From contig OX485804.1 of assembly GCA_950295325.1 (NCBI GenBank), positions 63,086,533-63,150,532 of the forward strand: a stretch of DNA of 64,000 bases, read 5' to 3'. Under the pieces are notes generated by a model, which ran no database searches, was not told the origin of the DNA, and was given only the letters and a program-made list of their open reading frames with translations. Below, piece after piece: positions 36,150 through 49,235 of the stretch (its first letter is position 1; the number at the start of each line of letters is the position of its first letter). Both the position numbers and the translations under genes were made by a program. The DNA is from Polytrichum commune (taxonomy: Eukaryota > Streptophyta > Polytrichopsida > Polytrichales > Polytrichaceae).

Positions 36150-36162
36150 TCTCTCAATGACA
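36150..36162 (+). repeat. Right target-site duplication of the LINE
   Basis: TCTCTCAATGACA, identical to 23693-23705. Confidence 0.8.
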
Positions 36163-36599
36163 TCTTATGCGACCCAACTAGGAACTCAAGTATAATAGGA
36201 TGCTCTCACCTTATGATACCCACCAAGTATCAATATATGATTAGGATTATGTCAATGCTGATACGGGCGGGGTAGGTTATCTAATACCATCCATCCATCC
36301 ACCTGTATACCAGCCCAACACTTGGTTAGTAGTACTAAATTTAGCTTCTAAAGCAAACAATAATTAATTGACAATACGTGGGTAGTGGACAACATAACAT
36401 TACACAACTCCTTGGTTATGTTCCATGGGACCATGTATCACATGAGCATAATTCTTCTTCAATTTTAGGATCCATGTTTATGTAGAATGCTGAAGATTGT
36501 GCACTATGAACTTTTCGACAAGGAACTATAAATTATGAAAGTATTTCAATTGCAGGTTCCTTCTTTGGAAAGAGACCATCACATAGCTGCTAAATGATG

Positions 36600-36835
36600 C
36601 TAAAAATAAGTTTTCAGTCATGTGCAATGGCAGGCTGGAGATTATACAATCTATGTAAGTTACACAGTACACAAGTCTTGTTCACTGCTATGCATGCCAC
36701 GTCACCATCGGATCACGGGCAGGGGCGTGAAACCTGCAAGCTCTTTGTCGATCACAGCCGTCGATCCATCCACCGCCCACTATCATGGTGCACATGTGGC
36801 GGGCCAGTGCCAGCGTGGCATATATAGGTGCCAGG
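36600..36835 (+). repeat. Dispersed repeat R5, copy 1
   Basis: It shares GGCTGGAGAT, CCTGCAAGCTCT, TCGCAGCCGTCGAT (here ATCACAGCCGTCGATCC) and GGTGC.C.TGTG with 39045-39235. No protein or RNA gene was recognised. Confidence 0.5.
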
Positions 36836-36919
36836 TGGAGGTGGGAAATAAGGCCTTTGGAGGTCTGCCCGGATTGACAGGCAACTTTGAACGCCTCTAC
36901 GCAAGAAGAGGAGGCATAT

Positions 36920-37712
36920 GAACTCTCCATTCTAGATTTTGAGTTTCCGTTTGTGTTTGATTCGATTTTAATTTGCGCGTTTATTTTAATGCGGGATCCT
37001 CGTCTATCATGTCATTTGCAAAAGAAAGAACAAAGTTCATTGGTCGTTCCAACTTGAGAACTTCAACTTTGCGATTGTTGGATCTCTTCCTTTCAGAGTG
37101 TGTTAAAATATTTGTTCTCTTCCCATGTCTTCGTAATGGAGTTGGTTTTCACATATATGTGGATGCAGAAAATTTGTTGATGATACTTGGATGAATTGCC
37201 CTTGACATAAACATGTTGGTATGAAAGTTTTAAAGTCATTGGAATGCATATGTGGGAACCTCAACTTCGATTCTAAAACTTGAAATGACAACATGTGTGA
37301 TCCACAATTGCTACCCAAATAAGACAGCTTGTAGTTTGATTAAACAATCAAAATTGTTTGTGAACTTGCAAGTTTCTACAATAGTACCAAATACCTTAAG
37401 GGATGTGCGGCATGCTAAAGGGTGCAAGAAGGGTACATTTCGGCCGTTCCATGGAAGTCTATTTCGCTTTGGGAATGGGACTTGATTATCTTGAAATGTT
37501 GGTGATTATAACTTCATTAGTGGTTTATTTTTTTGTACAAAAGTTAAATCTTTCTACAATAATGCTCTATATTGGGATTTTCTATTGAAGAAATAAGGTC
37601 AAATTATATTGTCAAATACGTACAATTTATACAATATGTGATTTTGTAGCCACCATTTGTAAATATGTTTCTATCTTCATATCTTCCGAAGTATGTTGTA
37701 CAAAAGTTGGTA
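36920..37712. other. Intergenic, no gene seen
   Basis: Short open frames only. Confidence 0.4.
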
Positions 37713-38074
37713 CACTAAATATTAAATTTAGTGTCACCAATTCTATTTGTCTTGCTCAATTCTAATTGCAAACCAAATCTGTAATGCCACTTAACACTAA
37801 ATGTAAACCCAAAACTATTTGTCATTCCTTGTAAAAAAAATTGGGCATTGTAGATTTACAATGTTGTAATTAGTGGATTTTCATCCAAATTTCAATCATT
37901 TATGACAATATTTCATACCATAAATGTTAGTATGTAGAATGTACGAAAAGTGGATGAACCAAAAGTAAGTTGGGGTGACAATATTTGTAAGTTTATTTAT
38001 AAGAAATGTCATTAGAAAAGTTACCACAATGACACCAATAACCATTAATATCACAGTAGATAATCTATTTAGTG
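37713..38074 (+). mobile_element. MITE family M2, copy 3, flanked by TA
   Basis: About 362 bp between CACTAAATATTAAATTTAGTG and the inverted end TCTATTTAGTG, with TA on both sides. The internal ATTTCAATCATTTATGACAA matches copy 1. Confidence 0.75.
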
Positions 38075-38734
38075 TAGTGAACCTTTGACCACAACTTCAT
38101 TGAACTTGCTTTGAATTGATTAAGAATATCTATACTCATCATCTAATACATGATTTGATGGCATGTCAAGATGTTTAATTCAGCTCTAAAATGTCTGAAT
38201 GTAATCTTGAAGGAATTTGTCCCAACTTCTCATATAGAGGGAATGTGGTCCCTTCCAAGACAAAGTAGGCAAGATAAAATTATGTTTAAACTTACACATC
38301 AACAAGCTTGCCAAATATGCAATAATTATGTGCCTACAAGTAGTGTTGGTCAAGCACGGATCCTAAAAAGGGCATAAAAAGAGTCATGTGCTTAAAATAC
38401 ACATGCTTGTGTGCTCAACTTGTATCAATCATTCTAAACACAAGAAAGTCAATCAACATAATCGGGAAGACTTATATGGTCTCCCTAGTATGATTCATAC
38501 TCAATGACCTTTGCTCCTTCATAACAATTCAAGATCAGCTCCAAAACTTCGTTGAGATTGATCTTGGTTTGTTTATATTATACATTAGTGGTCACATGTA
38601 AATTTCAACCTCACAAATCCGCGCAGTAGAAAGTTACACCAGTATACCTGAGTAAAACCTTGGGAGAACCAACCACTAGTTATAGACCTTGGTTCTCCTT
38701 GGTCCAACCAAGGTCCAGGGAGAACCAACCGCTA

Positions 38735-38940
38735 GTTATAGACGAACCAATTGAGTTTGAGAAGTAACCAATTAAGTTCAAAACTTCAAAAAAAATACCG
38801 ATCATGAAAGAGGAATCTATGGAACATACTCCGAATTTATTAAAAACCGAAAGATCACAACATGTATGTAACCGGTCAGACTTGGGAACACTAGGATTTT
38901 CATCAATTATGCCCAAAAATCTCCAGTGACACTGCGTCAC
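38735..38940 (-). repeat. Dispersed repeat R3, copy 4 (inverted)
   Basis: The reverse complement has GGAGATTTTTGGGCATAATT, CCTAGTGTTCCCAA, CCGGTTACATACATGTTGTG and TCGGTTTTTAATAAATT. It lies next to a small hairpin, GGTTCTCC...GGGAGAACC (38691-38726), and a GAACCAACC(A/G)CTAGTTATAG direct repeat. Confidence 0.65.
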
Positions 38941-39044
38941 ACATAACGAAAGGCAACCATTTAAAGCCCATGTACCCTAGGATGGGCATTGACAAGAAGT
39001 TTTCCTGCAATGGGCATTGACAAGAAGTTTTCAATTGTGTGGAA

Positions 39045-39235
39045 ACAGGCTGGAGATGATGACATTGGCAGTGGGTATGCTTAAGCCTTACACGTTTGCC
39101 AGAAGTCGTGCCAAGCAGCCAATTGGATCAAGGCCTGCAAGCTCTGCATTAATCGCAGCCGTCGATAACCCAATGGCTCGATGGTGCCCGTGTGTGGTAG
39201 GCTTGGGCCAACATGGCATTGTTGTAGGAGGCTTG
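39045..39235 (+). repeat. Dispersed repeat R5, copy 2
   Basis: The counterpart of 36600-36835, with GGCTGGAGAT, GGCCTGCAAGCTCTGCATTA and ATCGCAGCCGTCGATAACCC. Confidence 0.5.
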
Positions 39236-40190
39236 ACACATGGCATGGGCTTCTACAGCTTGGGTGGCCCTTGAAGGACCTAGCCTGAAACAATCGAAAA
39301 CATGAAGAAAATTGAACGTAACAATAAAAAAAGGTTGGGTTACGAAATATTGTTGGGTAAAACGCAGGCACTGTGTGTATTGCATTGGGGTAAAACGCGA
39401 TCTGCATTTTTTCTGCATTATGTAGCCTACACGGTGGCTTGCCTTGGCTGCAGCCATTTTTTGTTGTGTTGTATAGTTGCTCGTGCGGTTACCCTACCTC
39501 CCCAATGGCTAAAAACATTTGCAAGGTAGCAAATCTAGGCCATGTGCACAACCCTTCAGGGTTTGACTCAGGGCTTGAGAATGATGGGGGGGTGTCTCGG
39601 GGGGGTCAACGGCCGAAAAGTAGAACCACGTGAGAACAACTATAGGGTGCTTTTTATTCATTGGCAAGAAAATTTATAGAAGCTTTGGATCTACCATAGC
39701 CTACTTAAATTGCAAAACATGTGATTTTATATAATATAGCATAAGGGGAAAACCCCCACTTTAGGTTTGAAGTAGAAAGAAATTAGTATGAAAAGAATAA
39801 TAGAGGATTCTAAAAAATAGAATGAATATATTCACATATAATACATGCAAAATGAAAGAAAATTGAATTACTAGGTTATGATGTATACACTCTTCTTTCA
39901 CCAGTATATAGCAAGGTGGATACATCATGCCATATTGGAGTCTTAAGTTTGCATTTGTAGAGAACAAGTAAATCAAAATTTTATAAGTAATTTAGCATCA
40001 TTTGAAACAATCTAGGTTTTCTTTTATAAGTACCTATAGGGTGGTGAATATTTGGTGAAGTTGTTTTTTTCTACCTAAAGGGTTCCCAAAAATCCAAACG
40101 AGGAGGTAAATAGCCCCCATAAAAATACCCTTTGTACGCATGTGGTTACATTTCACAAGAGGGAGTGACCCCCCCAAGGGGGGTGTTTAA

Positions 40191-40560
40191 GGTATGTGGG
40201 TTATGTGGTTTGTTCTTCATGTTCTACAACTTCTACCAAATAGATATACACAACAAAGCCCAAGTTGCATTAGCAAATACAATGAAACATTTGCAAAAAA
40301 ACAGATTGAGAATCGGACCTCCCATAATTTAGTTATGGCTATCGGAAGTGCGTGTTTGTTGATTTCTTAACCGGATACAAAGGTCCTCCCAATTATGTTC
40401 ACTATCAAAAGTAGAGTAGTTATCAATATTTAAAGACAAAGTCCGATCTCTTTTGAGGATGTGTCTTTAAGATGTTTGCTCTTTGATCCTCACTGACCCA
40501 AACACCAATCAAATGTAGGGGGTCAAATCAAGAAATCAAACCACTTTAGACCCATCTACC
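40191..40560 (+). mobile_element. MITE family M1, copy 4
   Basis: About 370 bp. The left end GGTATGTGGGTTATGTGGTT and the reverse complement of the right end, GGTAGATGGGTCTAAAGTGG, are inverted repeats, with TTAA just outside both. Internal blocks match copies 1-3 (GAGAATCGGACCTCCCATAA, GTGCGTGTTTGTTGATTTCT, GGTCCTCCCAATTATGTTCA, ACACCAATCAAATGTAGG). Its left end TTTAAG|GTATGT is a good splice donor consensus although it lies outside any gene. A partial further copy lies near 40935-41000. Confidence 0.8.
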
Positions 40561-43500
40561 TTAAGTTATACGGGATATGCCACAATTTGTAAAACCCCTC
40601 TCCCGACGGACAAGTATCACAATAATGGTCAATTTTGCTCTATGATATTAGACCACATTTAGCATACCTTCTTACGGTATGGGATTTATTTGGTTTTCTT
40701 TGTTGTTTGTTAATACGTTCTACTACTTTGTCTTGAAGAGTTTAGATTGTTTTGTATCTGTAAATGTATGTGAAGGTGCCAAGATTAATCCCATACAGTT
40801 GACAAGCTAATTTTGAATTTTTATGATATATCCAAGTCCAACGATGTTTAGTTATAAGGTCATATAGAACCCCCTACCCCTACTCCCCCCCGCAAGCTAT
40901 GTCGACTATTGAGCCTAGCATCGTTGACAATTTTGAGCACATAGTCCAATCTCTTTTAAACATGTGTCTTCATGATGTTCATTTGTAAATATGTATGACC
41001 TAACCACCCAACACTCACATATGAATATATGAATAAGATGAGTGTATATAGGTGTAGTAATTAAGATAAGCCATAACATTATTGAGATTCATAACAATAT
41101 TTTGTGGAACGAACAATATTTCATAGAATATTCCTAGATACTTCCACATTCCGTCTAAATGTGGGGAAAATTCTATGGAATATTGTCAGTCCCACATAAC
41201 ACTATTATGGAACTGAATAATGTTATGGCAACCGATGTAGGCATGCTTATATTATATGAAGGAGGAAACTAGAGCCATCTAGACACAATGGACAACATGG
41301 TGGTGAGAAAACCGTTGTCCCACCATTGCCCAATGTTGCCCACCAGTATGGAAAGGTGGGAAGCTTGCAGGTGCAACGAGCAAGGACGACACGGGTCAAA
41401 CTAGTATATAGATATACATAGTGTGTATTTGAGTTTTGGTCATTTGTATGAGCTTGAATCTTCCTGTAATTCATTCTACATATATATACATGGTTCAATT
41501 GGAATAATACATGAAGAAATGGAATATTTTTAAATAGGATCCATCTTGACTCTTTTAGTTGCATAATTTTAATCCCCTCCATATAACATGTTCAAGTCCA
41601 TAATGGGCCACTCGTACCTTTAAGACTTTAGAGTTGGGCCTAGAATTGGTATGTGGACCTTGTGTGGTCAGTCCGGCTAATTGGAAGCCTACAATTGAGT
41701 AGTGTATGATAATCTTTACAGTTAAAAATGATCACCGCAAAGACAAGTGTACAATGCCATTGTGTTCATAATGTAAAAACCTTTACAAGTTCAATTGTTA
41801 ACACAATTGGGCGGGCCTATCCAATCACTTAACGAGAAGGAAAGTCTTCACTTTGAGCTCTTATAATTTTTATACATCTCAACTCCTATTCTAAAACTTG
41901 AATGACAATTTGTGTAATTTGCAATTGCTATCGAGATAAGACACTTTATTATTCAATCTTGTTCTAAATTGTTTGTGGACATGGAAATGCCCACCATAGC
42001 ACCACATAAATTAAGTATCTAGGCCCGAGAATTCTTTGAAAATTTGCATGACTTAGAGTAGAGTTGTATGTGTCAGTTGTTCCAACTAACAATATCTCCA
42101 AGCATCTTGTTGGGCGTGGAGGGGGGGGGGGGGGGGAGGAGTGTGCCACATCTACATGTTTTCATAATTGGCATGAAAATGTGAAAATTCATCATCATAA
42201 ATTGATTATGGCAATCATGATATCCTTGTATATAAAATTTCATACCATTTTCAAGAGTAATTTGAATGTAGCAATTAAATCTTACACCCGCCATTTTGTA
42301 AAATTACGGGGATGCCCCAATTGAGTCCATCAGTTTTGGAAATTGCAAAACTTTTTTTAGAGTAAAAATTGCCTTCTCGACATTCACACATGAATTTAGA
42401 GCAAGTTTAGGAAGAGTGACAATTATAATTTAAGTTTTTTATGCTTTAGATCCCAAGGTTTGATTTGCAGGCATGTCAAATTATGGGTGGCTTTGAGAAA
42501 TTTATCCCATAGAAAACACATTCTCCAAGTACTTGAAAGGTACTCATATTAGAATGCACATCTGTTTAGAAACAATCAACACGTGCTTTCAAATATTCAA
42601 GTCCATTTTAACTCTAGTTAGACTTGTCCAATGTGCTTGCCTTGATGCCAAACGTATCCCTAGTGTCCAAAACATTTCTAGAAATCCAAATGTTGCCATG
42701 TTTATTAGAGGTAAAAAAAAATCGCAACTAACCATCAAATGCTTGCATTTTTGGCCAAAAAGTCAAACCTTTCGAGACCATCTCCCTAAAATCACTCTTT
42801 AGCTTAAGGACATGAAAGTACGTGAACCAAATGAAAATTGTGTAAAAACTCAAATATATCCGCACAGTCATTTAGGGGTTGAGATGAAAGACATTCAATG
42901 CTTTTAGCATGTTCATATAAATTGAGCATTATTTTTGTTTACTAGATGTTTTGAAATCTTCATCAAACTCTTTTCAAGTTACTATGTATGAGTGTCGAGA
43001 AGAATAACCTTGCAAGACAACAAACAATCGCTATCTTCCAAAAACTCACATCACCAATAAATTATATCGACGTTGTAAAATTTTGAACTACCGTATGTGT
43101 GAAGCCCAAAATGATCTCCAAAAGAATTTAGAAACTAATGTTGTTTCCACAACTTAAAATTGTTGTTGCAAGTTATTTAACAAATACCTCCAAATGATTG
43201 AAAGCTAGATTTGACCTTTTGACATCCCATAAATCCACATAGATATTTTTGATTGGAAACATTCATGAACCTTCCAAAGCAAGCATGTAATATCATTTAG
43301 TGAGATTGTGTTATAATGGCATTGGGGGTTATCATAGCTTGTCAAGTAGTCAACTAGTGCCCTAAGGGTTGGTCGACCCTGATTATCCAACAACTCCCTT
43401 ATATACATGTCACACGTATGTGTTTTTGGAATGTGCATGTTAATGTTCTTTTAAGCTTTCAAAAATTTGTCATTTTGGAATTTGTCATCCTCCAGATATT

Positions 43501-46500
43501 GTATTATAATATGACTATTCATCAAGCTTAGTGATATTTATGCTCAATATATTACAATACATCATAAAAGAACATCTACATATTCCTAATGCCTCAAAAT
43601 AAGTCATACATTTAAAAACATTGCACAAGTACATCATTTTTATTTGAGGAAAAAATTCTATAGAGATGGATACTAAAGACCCAAAATTAACTTGAATCGA
43701 GATGAATCGAGATTTAGTCACCAAAAAATGAATTCATCTCAATTAGAGTAATTTGCACTGGTTTTTTTGAAGCATATTTCTTGCTTGCTGGAATAAGGAT
43801 CATTTCGGTCAAGCAATGATACTCCTTGACATATTCAACGAGCTTCAGATTCAGTTCTTTTTGTGCATAAGCGCCTTGCCATGGGTTGGGAAGGAAACTT
43901 ATTCGCTTGCCAAGTCCAACTAATCTTAATCGGGTAGCATACTTAATTTGCTTGTAGAGAGCATTGTAGCCCACGTGGGAAATCTGAGAGCAATCACATG
44001 TCTCTACAACACCCATTGGTTTTATGTGCTCACCGATGTTATCTAAGAATTTATTGGCAATTTTCACTCCAACTGCTTCTAACTTTGACTCTTCACAAAT
44101 AACGTCTACTTTTACCTACGATAACATGAACGCAATAACTTTACCAATCCCAAATTGAACTTCTTTAGGACCACACAAATGTTCCTTATAACCGTTTTAT
44201 CTATTTGACGATTTTATGTTGGTCACAGTTGAGGGCACAATGATCGACCTAGCTAAACGTAGTTGCTATTTGGCATGTCCTCTTTTTGAACCAATTGTGA
44301 TAGGTCTTTCCTCTCTCGCACGATCGTACAATAACCAAACAAAGTTTTCGTTAATCCCATCAAACGCGACTCCCAACGCCTCAACATTGCATTTGTTTGT
44401 TTCAACTCAAAAGTCACATGAGCAAGTTTCTTTTCATGTGATTGTGACAAGGTCTTTAGTTGAATCCACATTTTGATCTCCAACTGTAGAAGTTCCTCAT
44501 TTTTTTTTTAAAAAAAAAATCTTATCTTGCTCACTTGATGTTACGGACACTAGATCTCCTTTCTCACAAATTTAACCTCTTCTTTCAATGTTTTCATGAC
44601 TTTCAACACTTCCCTATTATGTTGGGTTGCTCGATTGCGAGCTTGCAACTTGGAGTGAGCAAATTGTAGGAGTCTTTTTGTTTCCTTTGCATTATGGAAT
44701 GTTCTTTGAAGATTTTCTCTCATTAACAAAACATTGCTTTCAACCTCTCTTACGCGGCACTCAATTGCAAGATTTGAACGATTTAGACTCTAATAGAAAC
44801 CAACACTAATAGAAAACTATGCTAAACAACTATAAATTTTTTTTGGGTTTAGTGATTGAAATTTTAGGAATTTGGGGGCGTGTAATATACCATTGAAAAT
44901 GTCCCACCGTGGCCCCCTGTGGAGGAGAACAATGAGGAGAATGTAGGAAAAGGAGGGGAAATGGTGGGGTGGTGGCCCCCATGCAAGGGGGGGGGGGGGG
45001 GAGTGTGCTCCGTCACGGGGCCTATGGGGCGCGCCTGGTGATGGCGTCAAGGGCGAGGCCCATAAGAGGGAAACCATTGAGGTAAGTGTACTTTACTTGA
45101 GGTTACTGGTGTGAGGTTCGTAGTAGTTGTAGGATCCTTTTCAAACAAAGGCTTAGATGTTTTTGAAACAACCGCCCGCCCACATGCATGCCTCTCATTC
45201 TGTCCGATGTCCTTTTTCTTTCCCTAATAATCTCAAGTAGTGAAGGTATTTCTTAGGCCTTGGTCCTCCCTTAATGTACCCCCCAAACCCAAGATCACAT
45301 CATGGTCTCGTGGGACATTAGCAAGGGTTACGCATGATTTTGGAAGCACCCTTGCAACTATCAATTAATTAGCTTGTAGCGCTTGCCTACTCTACCCCTC
45401 TCAAGCCCTTTAAAGTTGATACACAACTCACCCGTGTACAATATACATTGGGCAAAGGGGCTCAAATTCATGTTGGTGAAAAAACACTGATGTTTTTCTT
45501 TTCTTTACTTATATTTTTTGCATACTCCTTTTTGTCAACGATTTCCTAACATACTAAGAAGAGTACCAAGACAATGTACAAGTCAATGAGTTTTTCCACA
45601 TCATTCATGCACATTTAATATATATTGTGTTGTACCAATGCATTTGTAAAGCATGAAGACCTTCTTAAGTCAAAATCACATGTTGCGAGTGGTTGGCTGA
45701 TGTACACATAATGCCCCTTAGCAAAAATAGATAATTGCAAGTTTTATTGTCATCTTATGCAAGTCAACAACTATTTTATATGAACATTTTGATGGTTGTC
45801 ATCAACTACAATGATTATGGTTAATAATGTGGCAAATATATATAGTGTGACTTACCTTGGGCAATCCTATACTATGGCCTACAATATACACTATCATGCA
45901 ACTAACAATAGTGTGGAATACTAGTTGCATTTGACACTTCAACACTCACTATGCTCTCAATCTTTCACTTCTAGTTGTGGGAGTAAGGTACCACATGTTT
46001 GTTGTTTAGAATGCAAATCTAAAGAGCTTGATCTCACTCCATCACTTTATAATTTCTATTGAGAGGACATTAAAAATTGACATGAAGGGCAACTGGACTT
46101 TGAATGATCATTGCCCCAAATGACTAAGAATTGGGATGCAATATTGGTGTTCATGGAAAGAGTTTGAGAAGCTTACACCATGGATTTAATTTAATTAACT
46201 GGTTTTGTGTATATGTGTGTGTGTGGGGGGGGGGGGGGATGGGCAAGATTGATGAAGACATCATCATTTGAAACAATTTGGTGGTGAGCACCACCTCTAC
46301 TAGGGAGATGCTCGCTTCAAAGAGATAAAACTACTTGTTAAATAAATAACAATACATTCCACATTATTTTCAAACCAATCAAAATATATTCCAACCAACA
46401 ATGTGGACCTTTGATGTCCAATCATGTAGATTAGTAAATATTATCCCCAATATTTTAAATTTGAAAAGAAGCTCAATAGTGTGGCCCAAAGTATTTACCA

Positions 46501-47926
46501 TAACTAGTGTAGTAAAAAAATGCAAAGAAAATATCAAAGTCAAATGTTGTGCCTGTGGTATAAGTAAAAAATGTAAAGTATTTAAAGTTTTTAACTCATG
46601 GAGTTTGTTGTTGCCAACTCAATTAAAAAATCAGCTCAAAACTCTAACAATTATGAAGGATGCTAGAGTTGTTTTAAGTCAATTATTATAATCATTTCAT
46701 TTCATGTTGATATTAGCCATTATCTCGCAAAGGTCATTGCACTAGAGAATTTGTTACCATGGGTAGATCACTCTAAGGCATTTTTGTGCACCACGTGCGG
46801 CTGGGGGTTTTTTGTTTTGGGGCTATTTACCTCCAAGGGCTGAATTAAAGCCTCCCTATAATTACTTAAATTTCAAAAATGGCCCATTTGTTTGCACCCT
46901 TCCATTACTTATATTGTCCAAGTCACTTCAATTTTTTGTACTCTATATTCCTTTTAAGTAATTTTGGACAAACGGAAATCCCAATTATCATCCATCCCTG
47001 TGAGTCCTAAACCCATTTACATACCATACTAAACATACCTTCTAGGATCCTTATCTTCAGCCCCTATATTAATTTTACAAAAAAAATAATGGCCCACGTT
47101 TTATGTCCATCTAACTTACTTATAATGGGATTGTCTACATTTAATAGCCCCTTCATTATTTGTAATTCCTTTATAATTTTTATTTCAAATGATTTTAATC
47201 CTCTCTATATTATGCCGCACGTCGTTTTTAAAATGCACTAAGTGATCTACCCGTGTTTGTTACTCTAGAGAATTGACCTTTTTGACCTCACCTTGATGTA
47301 CTTCTAATCCCCCAAGTCTCTTGGCTTCATGGTCTTTAAAATTAAAGCCATTTCATTTTGTGGGAGATGGTTGGGCCCAACTTCTTCTTTTTGCTTAGCA
47401 AGGCCATATTGTTCTCAAAATTCTCAAAGGAAACACTTAGGTGTCTTTAGAAGGATGAAAATTTGAGGATTTTGCCATGTTTTGTACAAGCTCACGAAGT
47501 TGTTGTCAATCACGACAACAATAGAGTTATCCATTAATTCCACGAGACTTTTGGTCGGGAGTTGGTTGTTTTGCATACAATACTTTCCGTGTTTGTTAAG
47601 TTTTTGGTGCGTGCCTGGAGTTAGTGTGGATGTTTGAACAAATAACATTCTATATTTGTCCATTGGGGCCAAACTCATTTTAACACCTCTTGGAATGCTA
47701 AAATAAACTGACATGGAGAGTTCCACCTAAATATGGTGAAATATTAACTTTGATAATAAAAGATTCATGTGGACTCTAAAAATTATGAAGAAAATGGCTA
47801 TGGACACGATTTGGAATTGACAATCATCTCGCACTAGTTGTGTGTTTTGCAACCTACGGGAGGTGGGTGTAAAGCTTAAAATGACCATTTGACACATGCT
47901 TACCCTATCTTAGAAATATCCCTAAC
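40561..47926. other. Long intergenic stretch without a recognisable gene
   Basis: About 7 kb with decayed open frames. On the - strand, 43714-44067 encodes 117 residues (with GYNALYKQ and a later LPNPWQGAY) and neighbouring frames up to 44483 may belong to the same decayed gene; I recognise no family. Three G homopolymers stand out: 42121-42136, 44987-45001 and 46225-46238. They are likely to be unstable or badly sequenced. Confidence 0.4.
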
Positions 47927-48296
47927 GTCTCTCCAAAACTCATATTTTGGTAGGGAGTTTTGCCCCACGTTTGACATCTATCAATGTTTGAGGAGAGTTC
48001 AAGTGGTGTCGGACTGTCCAAATTTGGTGAAATGAAGGGAGTTCCTTGACTTTGGCCAAAATATAGCTATGTGAAAATGAACTCCTTGCCAACATTTCAA
48101 GAGCACCAATTTTGGTGCCTTCAAAAGTTTGCCATGAAAATAATTTTTGTATAGCTATCTTTTAGCCAATGTCGAATCCCTCCCCTTCATTTCATTCAAA
48201 TGTGGGGGTTTTGACACCACTTGAACACTCCTTAAATACATAATGTCAAAAGTGGGGCAAAATCTCTTACCAAAACATCATGAGTTTTTGAGAGAC
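47927..48296. mobile_element. Foldback element, arms of about 185 bp meeting at a palindrome
   Basis: The left half, from GTCTCTCCAAAACTCAT, is matched by the reverse complement of the right half, from GTCTCTCAAAAACTCAT. The pairing continues through TTTTGCCCCAC.TTTGACAT, GAG.GTTCAAGTGGTGTC, GAAATGAAGGG and ATAGCTAT to a centre at GCACCAA/TTGGTGC (48103-48118). Both arms have diverged a little. It sits inside a tandem-repeat unit. It could be a MITE or a source of small RNAs. Confidence 0.85.
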
Positions 48297-48360
48297 TTTA
48301 AGAATACCATCTGTTATGAAATAAAGAAAGAATCCTCTCTCCCATGCCACATTTGAGGTA

Positions 48361-49150
48361 GACATGTGTTAGTTTAGCAAAATAATAATCTAGACACCTA
48401 TACATGAGTTGTATGTGGTTAGGTGTAAATTAAAAGCATCATGTGTTTAAACTACATTGGACTATGTGCTTGATACATGGTAAACCAATCTAGGCTCCAC
48501 TCAATAGTCAACTTGACTAGGGTACTTACATAACTACAAAACGAGCACAATAATCTTCACTTCAATGATGAATCGAATATTCATATGAGCCCTGACAATT
48601 ACAAGGCAAGTGGCTACATGCATGACCTACTTGGATATGCTAATTATCTCACACTTATTGCATTTCTCAAATCCTATGAGAAGTGGGTGTAGAGAGAAAA
48701 GTCTCCAAATAACACATGTCCACCTAACTAGTTGTGATGACTCAATCGAACTTGGTTTCTGTTAAGAGACGTGTGTTAATCCAGCATAACAATAATCTTG
48801 ACACTTGTATTTGAGTAGTGTGTGCTTAAGTGTGGATCTAAAGATGGACACCATAAAAACATGTGTTTAAAAGAGGTTGAACCATGTGCTCAAAATATGC
48901 TAACCATTCTAGACTCAATAGTAACATGATCAGGGAGGACCTACATGTCCACGTAATGAACATGAGTCTACTCTTCACTTGATAATGAATAAGAATTTCA
49001 TATGAGCTCCGAAAATTATGAGGCAATAAACATCTTGTACTAATTGTGTGTTTCATATCCTACGTGAAGTGGGTGAAGAGAGAAATGTTAGGGCCAAATA
49101 ACACACATCTACCTTAGGGGAGATGACTCAATTGAACTTGGTTTCTACTA
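48361..49150 (+). repeat. Tandem duplication, unit about 400 bp
   Basis: Unit 1 is 48361-48766 and unit 2 is 48767-49150. They start GACATGTGTTAGTTTAGCA and GACGTGTGTTAATCCAGCA and share ATCATGTGTTTAAA-type, CATATGAGC(C/T)C, TA(T/C)G.GAAGTGGGTG and CAATTGAACTTGGTTTCT blocks. A third, partial unit (about 47820-47910, with CACTAGTTGTGTGTTTTGCA) lies upstream and is interrupted by the foldback. Confidence 0.8.
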
Positions 49151-49199
49151 ATAATTTTTTGATAGTTTAGGGTTCGACGCTGCAAACCCTAATTTAGTG

Positions 49200-49235
49200 A
49201 GTCTCGCTCTCTCTCTCTCTCTCTCTCTCTATCTG
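49200..49235 (+). repeat. CT microsatellite upstream of DRG2
   Basis: About 12 CT units (from about 49207) in the probable core promoter or 5' UTR of the DRG2 gene. A likely 5' UTR intron ends at CTTCTTACAG (49776-49785), 60 bp before the start codon. The transcript start is not visible. Confidence 0.6.

Noticed and set aside
43714-44483. Possible gene on the - strand
   Set aside because: The 117-residue frame has some conserved-looking words (GYNALYKQ, LPNPWQ) but no complete domain or consistent splice sites, so it is noted only as a possible relic.
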